A stretch of DNA of 20,736 nucleotides from Methanomassiliicoccales archaeon (GTDB lineage Archaea > Thermoplasmatota > Thermoplasmata > Sysuiplasmatales > Sysuiplasmataceae), in NCBI GenBank assembly GCA_027365715.1, contig DAHXLZ010000101.1:1-20736 (forward strand). The letters are read 5' to 3'. How positions within the stretch are numbered: the stretch's first letter is position 1; the number at the start of each line of letters is the position of its first letter. The notes beneath the pieces were generated by a model. That model did no database searches and had not been told where the DNA came from. It saw only the letters and a program-made list of their open reading frames with translations. A program made the translations under genes and the position numbers. Shown here in pieces: positions 7,375 to 15,500 of the stretch.

Positions 7375-7992
7375 TCATTTAACGGGCTGCGTTTCGCCTG
7401 TCTGTTTTTTTGCAACCTTCTTGTGAATGAATCGCGCCGCAGGATCTTTGAAACGTTCCTCTTCCAGAAAGTCTCCTCGTTCATGGTATCCTCTTTCCTC
7501 CCAGTACCCGTCCCGGTATTCTTTGAGCAATTCAACAGCGTGTATCCACTTCGCGCTCTTCCAACCGTACAGCGATGGAACGACGAGCCTGACAGGCGCC
7601 CCCTGCTCCGGAGAAAGCTGTCTGCCGTTAAGTGAGGTGGCAAACATGGAATCCTGCATATTCTCAATCGGTATCACAGTTGTGTAACCGTCGAGGCAGT
7701 ATGCATAAGCGAAAGATGCTTCGCCTTTCACGCCGGCTTTTTCCGCAAGTACCGAAAACGGAACACCTTCCCATTCACAGCCGCCGATGCTCCACCTGGT
7801 GACACAGTGAAAATCCCTCTTGATCTTTTCAGAGGACATGTCCTTTACTTCCGGCAGCCTGAATGAAAGTGGCCTTTCAACTTCACCGAAAAGTTCCAGC
7901 AGGTAATCTTCGTCCTTAACTGCAGGTACTCCGTTTATTGTGTATATTACAAATCTGTGTCCCGGGAACTGGCCAGGAGGAAGATTGCTCAT
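7375..7992 (-). CDS. sulfite oxidase/YedY-like molybdopterin-binding oxidoreductase, cytosolic
   Basis: A 205-residue protein made almost only of the oxidoreductase molybdopterin-binding domain (sulfite oxidase / YedY-MsrP superfamily). The conserved Mo-ligand cysteine is C63 in DFHCVTRWSIGG. WEGVPFSVLAEKAG, YCLDGYTTVIPIE, PVRLVVPSLYGWKSAKW and the final EYRDGYWEERGYH are standard family motifs. There is no Tat or other signal peptide, no dimerisation domain and no heme domain, so it should work in the cytosol with an unknown electron partner. The ATG at 7992 is chosen because a TATA-like box (8015-8022) sits 26 bases upstream. A GTG at 8007 would add five residues. The reaction is unknown (sulfite, sulfoxide or other oxyanion). 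The sugar kinase gene follows under its own promoter. Confidence 0.88.
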   Translation of the reverse strand: MSNLPPGQFPGHRFVIYTINGVPAVKDEDYLLELFGEVERPLSFRLPEVKDMSSEKIKRDFHCVTRWSIGGCEWEGVPFSVLAEKAGVKGEASFAYAYCLDGYTTVIPIENMQDSMFATSLNGRQLSPEQGAPVRLVVPSLYGWKSAKWIHAVELLKEYRDGYWEERGYHERGDFLEEERFKDPAARFIHKKVAKKQTGETQPVK

Positions 7993-8014
7993 CTGCAGTT
8001 TAAACACGCTCCAT

Positions 8015-8022
8015 GATTATAT
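8015..8022 (-). promoter_or_regulatory. TATA-like box of the molybdopterin oxidoreductase gene
   Basis: The minus strand reads GATATAATC, centred about 26 bases before the ATG at 7992. That spacing supports a leaderless message starting there. Confidence 0.5.
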
Positions 8023-8111
8023 CGTTGTTCCCGGTGAATCGGCCGGTTGTGCATATTGCTGGCAAACTGCATCAGTCAGCCCGGAAAATGCGCATCAAGT
8101 CGCAGTAAGAC

Positions 8112-8816
8112 TCAGAAGACCTCAGAACCCGAGTGGACAACAATGCCGTCTCGTGTAATGCTGTAAGGCTTTATTCTTCTGGAATGCCCGACGCCGCGCA
8201 TCTTCACAATCCTTATTGTCAGCTGCTGTTCTGAAGCGTCTTTCGATTCCACGCTCTGCATCAGTATTACGCCGTCAACAGTATACTCGACCATTCCATC
8301 CCTCGATGAAGTGGGGTGATTTTCATTAACCTCGGACGTGAGCAACGCGCCAGCACCGCTCTCCCTGATAAGGTTGCAGAGCGTGAACAGTCCGGCCCTC
8401 TTTTCCGCTTCGCCATCATAGAGCATAGTGAGAAGCGATACCGAGTCTATGACTACCCTTCTGGCGCCAAATTTGCTTATGAATTCAGGAAACTCGCTTC
8501 TTATTCTTTCTATGGACGTTCTTGTGTTGTACGGTTCGAGTCTCACTAATGAGAGCCTTCCAGCACCGATGTGTGTAGCCAGATCCCAACCGTATGACTT
8601 CGCATTCTTGAGAATCGACTGCTCATCTTCCTCCAGAGATATGAAGATGCATTTCTCTCCGGCATTGAGTCCCTTCAGCAGATATTGCAGAGCCAGCGTA
8701 GTCTTTCCCGTTCCAAAAGATCCCAGAACTGCTGCAACGGAATTTTCGGGAAATCCCCCTCCGAGCATTTCATCCAGACCGTCAATGCCTGTAGCCTGCA
8801 GTCCTTCCTTCATCAT
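8112..8816 (-). CDS. single-domain KaiC/RAD55-like RecA-superfamily ATPase
   Basis: This 234-residue protein is one KaiC-type ATPase domain. It starts with the family hallmark ATGIDGLDEMLGGGFPENS. It has an intact Walker A, GSFGTGKTT (32-40), the Glu pair in ISLEEDE, and a Walker B strand RRVVIDSVSLL. The later TSEVNE and VDGVILM stretches also fit. Such archaeal single-domain KaiC proteins are ATP switches, often tied to signalling, motility or taxis; the partner here is unknown. It overlaps the upstream gene by four bases (ATGA), so both are made from one message and probably act as one complex. GGAGAGGAT gives a ribosome site. An ATG at 8813 is an equal start choice. Confidence 0.9.
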   Translation of the reverse strand: MMKEGLQATGIDGLDEMLGGGFPENSVAAVLGSFGTGKTTLALQYLLKGLNAGEKCIFISLEEDEQSILKNAKSYGWDLATHIGAGRLSLVRLEPYNTRTSIERIRSEFPEFISKFGARRVVIDSVSLLTMLYDGEAEKRAGLFTLCNLIRESGAGALLTSEVNENHPTSSRDGMVEYTVDGVILMQSVESKDASEQQLTIRIVKMRGVGHSRRIKPYSITRDGIVVHSGSEVF

Positions 8817-9652
8817 ATCCTCTCCGCATCTATGACAACCAGGCCGCTCTGTGAAGTCAGTGTTGTCGCAAACCTGGCTATTCTCTGCTCATCCAGATGG
8901 GGCATAAGGCTCACGAACTTGGAGATGTAGATGTAACGCTGTCTCTTGCTGCTGCTGTTGTTTCTGCTCCATTCGAACACAAGCACGCCATCCACGCTGT
9001 CAATTACCATCTGCTCCTTTCTCTTTTCCAGTATTCCTTCTGTCAGCAGTATGTAGATGACGCCGTTCCACTTCTTTGCCATCCTCTGCATGCCTCGAAG
9101 CATGGCCACAATGTCCATAACATCGAGGCTCTCTGTAAGGAAGAGGTCTGTGAGCGAATCGATTATTATGAAGCTCCCATCCGCCTCTTTGTCCAGAAAC
9201 TCCACGAGCGAATTGATGAGCCCCTTTCCCTTCCTTCTGAGCAGGCCTCCGTCAGTCCCAATCCAGCTGGCCGGCACCACTGATTTTTCAAAATAGTACT
9301 CTGAAAAATCCGTAAAAATCACGTGCTTCTCAAACGCATCATGGAATTCATCATTGAATGAAAAAAGTATCTCCTGCAGTATCTCTTCTTTGGGTTTGAA
9401 GAATGTAACATAATGGATTTTCTGCGGCAGTTTCCCCTGTGCAGCCTTGTCACCCATGAGGTATCGTATGGATGCGGGCCTTTCCATCGCAAGTGAAATT
9501 TTGGAAGCCGAGGTGTATGCAAATTCGACAAAACCGCTTCCCACGTCGCCAAGCAGAAGTACCACAGAACCCGGAGGCAGGCCACCATCAAGAATGGAGT
9601 CGAAGTCTGATACACCTGTCGGTATTCTCGCCCCGCGCGCATCCAATCCCAT
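8813..9652 (-). CDS. RAD55/KaiC-like ATPase-fold protein with degenerate P-loop
   Basis: The 279-residue protein has the KaiC/RAD55 fold: RIPTGVSDFDSILDGGLPPGS at the N-terminus (9-29) and a Walker B strand SFIIIDSLTDLF. The P-loop, however, reads GDVGSGFVEF (35-44), where Lys and Thr/Ser of Walker A are replaced by Phe-Val. It is therefore unlikely to hydrolyse ATP normally. The middle has an insert rich in Phe, Glu and Lys, with YYFEKSVVP. Its end meets the active KaiC-like gene with a four-base overlap, suggesting a regulatory or scaffold subunit to that ATPase (inference). The start is taken as the ATG at 9652, with a TATA-like box 27 bases upstream. A TTG at 9673 would add seven residues. 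Proteins of this type occur in pairs in Euryarchaeota. Confidence 0.82.
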   Translation of the reverse strand: MGLDARGARIPTGVSDFDSILDGGLPPGSVVLLLGDVGSGFVEFAYTSASKISLAMERPASIRYLMGDKAAQGKLPQKIHYVTFFKPKEEILQEILFSFNDEFHDAFEKHVIFTDFSEYYFEKSVVPASWIGTDGGLLRRKGKGLINSLVEFLDKEADGSFIIIDSLTDLFLTESLDVMDIVAMLRGMQRMAKKWNGVIYILLTEGILEKRKEQMVIDSVDGVLVFEWSRNNSSSKRQRYIYISKFVSLMPHLDEQRIARFATTLTSQSGLVVIDAERI

Positions 9653-9673
9653 ACTTATCGTATCGGCTTTCAA

Positions 9674-9685
9674 CTGATTAACCTT
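9674..9685 (-). promoter_or_regulatory. TATA-like box of the ATPase-pair operon
   Basis: The minus strand reads AAGGTTAATCAG, with its AT core about 27 bases before the ATG at 9652. The repeated motifs at 9702-9777 lie just upstream of it, where activators bind in archaea. Confidence 0.4.
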
Positions 9686-9701
9686 TTCATTGCACCGGCT
9701 T

Positions 9702-9777
9702 TGCTTCTAAAATCCATTCTGCTCCTAAAATCAAAAATCTGCTCCTAAATTCTTCCCATTTGGGTATTTTAGGAGCA
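9702..9777. repeat. three direct and one inverted copy of TGCTCCTAAAAT
   Basis: Copies: TGCTTCTAAAATC at 9702-9714, TGCTCCTAAAATC at 9720-9732 and TGCTCCTAAATTC at 9740-9752, spaced 18 and 20 bases. An inverted copy ATTTTAGGAGCA lies at 9766-9777. The third and inverted copies can form a hairpin with a 10-11 bp stem and an inner CCCA-TT-TGGG stem (9756-9764). It lies between two divergent genes and is a good candidate for an operator bound by a dimeric regulator. Confidence 0.8.
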
Positions 9778-9860
9778 AAGTCCATTGCACCATACTTTTT
9801 CCGCTTTCCGCGGCCTGTGGGGCCTGCTGCATGCCTGTCCGCCTCAGGGACCGAGAATAG

Positions 9861-9868
9861 TATTTAAA
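9861..9868 (+). promoter_or_regulatory. TATA box of the DNA methyltransferase gene
   Basis: TATTTAAA, centred about 34 bases before the ATG at 9898. This predicts a transcript start near 9890 and a leader of only a few bases. Confidence 0.55.
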
Positions 9869-9897
9869 GCGCACGGCAATTAATCAGAAATATAATC

Positions 9898-11013
9898 ATG
9901 GCAAGCGCAACAGCACTTTCTCAAATGCTCAATAAAATCATCAAGGGCGACGTGATTGAAGTGCTCAGGAAGCTGCCAGATGATTCTGTGGACCTCATAT
10001 TTGCAGACCCTCCATATAATCTGCAGTTAAGGGAAGAACTCTGGAGACCCAACCAGACCAAAGTTGATGCGGTCACTGACAAATGGGATAAATTTGAGAA
10101 TTTCGGGGAATATGATGAGTTTTCAAAATGCTGGCTTTCTGAATGCAAAAGGGTCATGAAGAAGGAAGCGGCGATTTGGGTCATAGGCACTTACCACAAT
10201 ATCTTCAGAGTTGGCAAGATAATGCAGGACTTAGGATTCTGGTTCATCAACGACGTGATATGGGTAAAGACAAATCCAATGCCAAATTTCAGAGGGACCA
10301 GGTTTACCAATGCGCATGAAACGCTGTTGTTTGCTGTAAAAGACAGGGATGCACAGTACACATTTCATTATAAATCAATGAGAACGTTCAATGATGGCCT
10401 TCAGATGAGAAGCGATTGGGAAATACCGATATGCAGTGGTGAAGAGAGGATCAGGATTAACGGAGAGAAGGCGCACTCCACGCAGAAGCCGGAGGAACTC
10501 CTTCGACGGATCATTATTTCGACGTCCGATCCTGGCGACGTTGTTCTCGACCCTTTCGCAGGTAGTGGGACAACAGCAGCTGTTTCGAAACTGCTGGGCA
10601 GAAATTACATAGGCATAGAGCGGGAAGAGAAATATATTCAGGTTGCCGAAGAGAGGATATCCAGGATAAAGCCGCTTGAACCGCAACTTCTTCTATATCC
10701 GCTTGAGAACAAACAACCAAAGGTTCCTTTTGGCAACCTGCTGGGTGCCGGTATGATAGTGGATGGTGAAACACTCTATTCAAAGGATAAGAGAATGAGC
10801 GCCACTGTTCTTGCAAATGCCACACTTGTGTCCGGCGAGATTAAAGGTTCAATTCACTCAGTCAGCGCAGCTCTGCTGGGTAAACCCAGCTTCAATGGAT
10901 GGTCATACTGGTTTGTCGAACGCGATGGCAGGTTGATAAGCATCGATGACTTGAGAAAGCTCTATTTGAAGAGAGCGATGGAGAAGATCAAACCCGGCGA
11001 TAATGCGTTATGA
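9898..11013 (+). CDS. CcrM/HinfI-type N6-adenine DNA methyltransferase with RAMA domain (predicted GANTC)
   Basis: A beta-class adenine methyltransferase of 371 residues. The catalytic motif DPPY (37-40) comes first and the SAM-binding motif DPFAGSGT (218-225) later, the beta-class order. The whole chain runs parallel to the alphaproteobacterial CcrM / HinfI group: the stretches WVIGTYHNIFRVG, NPMPNFRGTRFTNAHETL, LQMRSDWEIP and HSTQKPEELL are near diagnostic. The C-terminal region (about 275-358), with PFGNLLGAGMIVDG, GSIHSVSA and GWSYWFV, is the RAMA domain that helps recognise DNA. By family it should methylate the A of GANTC (inference from homology). No restriction enzyme is next to it, so it may be an orphan epigenetic enzyme. 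It looks more AT-rich than its neighbours and resembles bacterial proteins, which suggests transfer. Decayed transposons follow it. Confidence 0.9.
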   Translation: MASATALSQMLNKIIKGDVIEVLRKLPDDSVDLIFADPPYNLQLREELWRPNQTKVDAVTDKWDKFENFGEYDEFSKCWLSECKRVMKKEAAIWVIGTYHNIFRVGKIMQDLGFWFINDVIWVKTNPMPNFRGTRFTNAHETLLFAVKDRDAQYTFHYKSMRTFNDGLQMRSDWEIPICSGEERIRINGEKAHSTQKPEELLRRIIISTSDPGDVVLDPFAGSGTTAAVSKLLGRNYIGIEREEKYIQVAEERISRIKPLEPQLLLYPLENKQPKVPFGNLLGAGMIVDGETLYSKDKRMSATVLANATLVSGEIKGSIHSVSAALLGKPSFNGWSYWFVERDGRLISIDDLRKLYLKRAMEKIKPGDNAL

Positions 11014-11102
11014 ACAGTTCAAACAGATTCTAAACAGAGAAATCCTCGAAGAATAGTATTCGCACAGCTGCGTCTGAGCCGCCTCGATGTTTTGCAGCAA
11101 AC

Positions 11103-11515
11103 TCAGCCGGGTTTTTCATCGATTGAGAGACAGGGCTGCTGCCTCAGCAGTTTCTCAATTTCCTCGAACATGTTCATGTTCTTGAGTTTCCATGTTGCGG
11201 AGAGCGATGCAATGTAATGGCAGTTCTGTGAGCCGTTCACAGAACGGAATGTGCCGATAATCCTGCGCATGAAAACATGTTACCTGATTGCCTGCTCGCC
11301 CGGATTGTTTGCCGGCTCCATGCCAGGGGTAAGAGGAGGCACGTGTACCAATGGACGGAGTCATTTCGGTTTCAAGGCCTGTCGCGGTGGTCGTCGGAGG
11401 CTCCGCTGTCAACGGGCTCGCTGTTCCCTCGTCGACAGGGACTGACGCATTCGGGGGCAACACGGCACCCTTCCTCTGGCAATATTCTCAACGAGCTCGG
11501 ATGGAGAGAAGGCGA
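11103..11515 (-). pseudogene. IS66-like transposase, C-terminal remnant with stop codons
   Basis: One minus-strand frame reads FSPSELVENIARG, a spaced stretch interrupted by TGA codons, then PPLTPGMEPANNPGEQAIR, a TAA stop, then FMRRIIGTFRSVNGSQNCHY and WKLKNMNMFEEIEKLLRQQ. The E-P-x-N-N-x-x-E-x-A-I-R block followed by R-x-I-G-T-F-R-S and a leucine-rich helical end is the hallmark C-terminus of IS66-type transposases, including the catalytic Glu region. The stop at AIR-TAA falls where REH would be expected, so a single base change is enough. At least three stop codons show it is dead. The N-terminal catalytic part was not found intact. Confidence 0.65.
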
Positions 11516-11848
11516 CCTTCTGTGGAAGTGTCAGCGAGTAGAACCGCTTCTGTCCTGCCAATCCGGTCCTTCCTCCTTGTCACTCTGCAGGACTTGGTAA
11601 CAGAGACTGGAAAATTCACCCTTTCCGTCCGGTTCGCAGGACTGAAAACCATTCCGATGGGCAGACTCTGCAGAAAAACTCGCATTTGAGTGATAAATAT
11701 TTGATATGATGCTATTTAAGACCAGAATATTGGATGAAATGGTCGAAGTGTTTTTGCCTGAAAAAAGATTACCTGCTGAAGTCCTCGGGCTTCAGGAAAT
11801 CCGGATGTCTGCGGGATAGAAGAACGGCCTGGATTGCAGGATATCAAA

Positions 11849-12255
11849 CTATTGGTAACGATGTGAGAATGAGGAACTTGTCGTCAGAGGGAATGATATG
11901 CACGATATGAGGAAGTCCAAGGCGATTATCTCCCTCGTGCACGAATCCTCTATTTCGATGAATGAGCAGTTGTCGAAGTCCGTTGTCCAGATGTATGTGA
12001 TATCAGTGTACCACCTGACATCGGGAATGTCTGAGATTAGATTGCCTGTCTGTGGCAATCTTAGCCTCGGGAAATGCGCCTCCCTGAGCAGGTGCATTTC
12101 ACCCATGATGCGCCTTACCCTGTTCCTGCTTATGAATACGCCCTGTCTTCGCAGCAGCGCCTATATGCGGCGGTAACCGTATGCGATGTTCTTTCCGGCG
12201 CGCTCTTCAACGATGTTCCTCTTCTCTGTTTCATCGGCCCTGAGCCGCCTGCACG
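11849..12255 (-). pseudogene. IS3-family transposase (OrfB) remnant
   Basis: The minus-strand frame reads CRRLRADETEKRNIVEERA, then IAYGYRRI, a TAG stop, then ALLRRQGVFISRNRVRRIM, the helix-turn-helix of IS3-type OrfB (HTH_21). It goes on through LISDIPDVRWYTDITYIWT, the start of the rve integrase core with the first catalytic Asp in TDITYIW, and SCTREIIALDF. It stops soon after, so the second Asp and the Glu are missing. The TAG replaces an expected Tyr codon (TAT/TAC). The gene is both truncated and interrupted. Upstream (12256-12420) another frame may hold its shifted N-terminus. Confidence 0.8.
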
Positions 12256-12471
12256 GAGGACACTCCGCATACCGGAATGTAGACATGCATATCGCTCCAT
12301 ATCCGGGCGATCTGGCGGTCTATGTACGGCACAGCAATGCCCATTTTACTGTCGCCCAATTAAATGTGACCGATTCCGCCTCCCGCAGGTCGGGTATGAA
12401 AATCACACAGTGTAACTATGACATTATGTTTATACGCAAAGAGGTAAAATCTGGCAGAAGTTACTTTAAGT

Positions 12472-12479
12472 TAAATTCG
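12472..12479 (+). promoter_or_regulatory. TATA-like box of the giant helical-repeat gene
   Basis: TTAAATTC within AGTTACTTTAAGTTAAATTC, centred about 27 bases before the GTG at 12502. This supports a leaderless start there. Confidence 0.45.
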
Positions 12480-12501
12480 GGTTTGCTATGGTGGTCATGT
12501 C

Positions 12502-15500
12502 GTGACAGGGAATTACTTCGGCAATATGAAGCTGGGTAAACAGCTTACTGATAGGGCCCGAGAGCTTGCTCAGGAGAGGATAGAAGCCGAGGCCAGATTA
12601 TCTGAGCTGGACGACTATTCATCCCTCTGCCTCAGGCTGGGTTTCAACTCCACCAGGTTCAGTGAAATATCAAAGGGTGCAAAAGAAAAGTTCGAATCGA
12701 AGGATTACCGTGGATGCATTTCGGATGCATCACGTGCAGTTTCAACACTGATCGAAGAACTGAACAGCATGTTCGGCTCGAGAATTGATTCAACCGTTAA
12801 GATTCTGGATTTCCTCGGTTCAAAGGGATCAAACGTGGTGCAGCTCAATGAAAGCCTGAAAGAGGTACGCGCAATGCTGGATGAGCATGCATATGAAAAG
12901 GCGGATGCACTGCTGACTGAAGTGTGGTCACGCGAAGAAAAGAATATATCCGAACTCTATTCGACAGAATTTTCCCGTGTCCAGAAAACGCTGGTAGAGG
13001 CAAAGTCGCGAGGCATGACGTTTGAGGGCGTGGACACTCTGCTTTCAGGTGCCAGGAACGAGATGGCCTCAAACAATTTCGAAAATGCATTCAGACTGCT
13101 GGATGAGGTGGCAGCCACAATAGTTTCAAAGTTCAGAAGCAGCACCGAAATGCAAATGAAGGCAATAGCCTCAAAAATAGATATCTCGAGACAATTTGGA
13201 TTGGGCACTTCGTTGCAGAGAGAAAAACTGGATCAAATACAAACACTTCCTCCGGAGGAAAAGTTCGGTGAAATCCAGTCGCTCCTTTCGTCTCTCAACA
13301 GGGATGTCGAACACAGGTTAATGAGGGCATTCGAGGTAAATATCAAGACAATCCGTTCCGATCTGGGAAATAAAACCCTCCCGCCAAGTCTGACAAGCAA
13401 CGCCTCCCTGCATCTGAAACAGATAGAAAAGACTCTCTCAGAGGGGGATTTCGAAAAGGCATACTCGTCGCTCAGGGATGTGGAGGCGGAACTGGAGAGA
13501 GCGAAATTCGATTACATCGCGCGAATCCTGCTGAACGGCAAGAAATATATCTCCGATGCAATCAGGAGTGGCGCAGATATTTCATCCGTCAACGAACAGA
13601 TCCGGCAGGTGAGGGAACTGATGAAGAAGCGTCGCTTTGACGATGCTGTCAGGACTGCAGAGCTTGCAAACGAGGCGGCAAAAAAGCTTGCAGATCAGGT
13701 CACTCTTGCTGCCGAACTCCTCAGAACTATTGACACCGAGTATTCGCTTATAGCCTCACAAATCACGAATTCTGTAGATGCCAGTATAAAATATGCCGAG
13801 GCTAAACGGAAATATGGGCAGAAGGATTACTCCGGTTTTATTTCGGAGGCCAATTTACTGATTTCTGAAATGCATTTAATGCTTGAGGCATACTCTACGA
13901 GTCAGATTGATGCACTGGACAGGAAGATATCGGCCCTTGAATACCTGGGTGCCGAAACACTGGAACTCAACAAGTCTCTGGAAAACGCTGTTGTTCTGGT
14001 AAAGAATCGTGAATACAGCAGATGTCTGGAAATAGCCGCGAAGATGGATGCGGAGGCGGACGGCCTGATACGTCAGCTGAACACGTCGTGGATGAAGAAA
14101 GCCGGCGATTCGGCGGCTGTCTCAAAAGGAAATATGAGAGAGAGGCTGGAAAAGCTGATGCTTGATGCAAACAGCCTGCAGAAGAACGAGGAGTATTACA
14201 GGTCAGCATGCATTGCCAAAGACATTGTCGACTGGTCGAACAACGGTGATGTGTACCGGGTTCGCTCTCTTGTTCAGAGAACAAGAAGACTCATGTCTGT
14301 GGTTCAGTCTGTTTCAAGCAACTCCGTTGCAAGTATGATTGACGGGGCGGAGAGAAATCTGGACATAAGTGTCGAATCTGCTCTGAAGTCAGCGGGAGAG
14401 GCGCACGACATAATGTACAGCCTTCTGACAGACTACTTCACGAATGAAATGTCGGAACTCATGGGCATGGTTTCTGCATCGAGACGGAAGAAGGTGGAGA
14501 TAGGCTACGGTTACAATCTGATTGGCAGGGCCCGAGCTGCGCTGAAGTTTGAAGATTTTGAAACAGCTACGAGAATGGTTTCTATGGCAAGAGAGGAAAT
14601 ACAGACAAAACTGAAGCACGTTGAAGAGATTGAATCCAGTCTGGAAAAAGCTGAGAATCTGTTTGCAGAAGGAAAGAGGGCAGGTGCCAACCTGCAGGAT
14701 GTAGACGAACTGTTATCGGAAGCGCGGTCTGCCATCAAACGATATGATTACCCTTCTGCGGGCAGAATCGTTGCCGAAGTCAGTGAAAAGGAGGAGAGGG
14801 CGCTGGCATCCAGTCTTGCCGCAAAGGAAATCCTTGTTATGAAATCGCTTCTGCAGGTCGCGAGAACACTTTCTCTCGACACGTCGGATTACGATAAGAT
14901 GCGGAGCGATTCTGCGACGCTGATGCGCGAGCGCAATTACTATGATGCGCTTGTTCTTGCCAGGAAGGCTGTCAGGGATATCGAGCTTGTGGTGCAGAAT
15001 GCAATAGACAGTGCAATAAAGGCAGTCGCTGCAGACACCACGAGGGCCGAAATGGATGGAATAGATGTCAAACTGGTGGAGTCAAGGCTGGAAAAGGCCA
15101 GGGAACTGCTGGCATCCAGGCAATTCGAACAGGCATTCAACAGTCTGAGCCTTGCTGACAAGGAACTTGATTTTTCAAGAAACGCGATTACTGAGACAGC
15201 CGGTGCAATGCATACGGCTGAAGAATACGTCGAGCATCTGGATGAACTGGGAATTATTGACAGTAATGCATTAGGAATGCTCAGACAGTCCAAATCGCTT
15301 CTCAACAATGAGCAGCATCTTCTTGCACTCCAGACCGCCAGGAAATGTATCGAACTTTGTGCCGGATCCCTGAAACAAAAGGGTTCACAGATACTCAAGC
15401 AGTATTCCGACGAGCTTCTGAATATGGTTTCGGAAGATGAGAGAGAAAGTGTGAAACTCAGAGTGGAGGCGTTGAAACCGGAGCTCGCTGCTGGAAAGCC

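Larger units (their letters stand above)
11014..12501. other. gene-poor stretch filled with decayed transposases
   Basis: About 1.5 kb without an intact gene. It holds an IS66-like and an IS3-like remnant, both minus strand (listed separately). Between them, 11690-11848 is AT-rich with a hairpin CTGAAG-TCCTCGGG-CTTCAG near 11774-11793 and a 37-codon frame without support. 12260-12450 shows nothing recognisable beyond a probable frameshifted N-terminus of the IS3-like gene. Confidence 0.6.

Noticed and set aside
8008..8111. Searched the gap between the two minus-strand genes for a C/D-box or tRNA-like RNA
   Set aside because: No RTGATGA/CTGA pair or cloverleaf could be made out.
11706..11819. 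37-codon plus-strand frame between the transposase remnants
   Set aside because: An AT-rich box lies only about 10 bases before the ATG, too close for a promoter. No ribosome site and no family.
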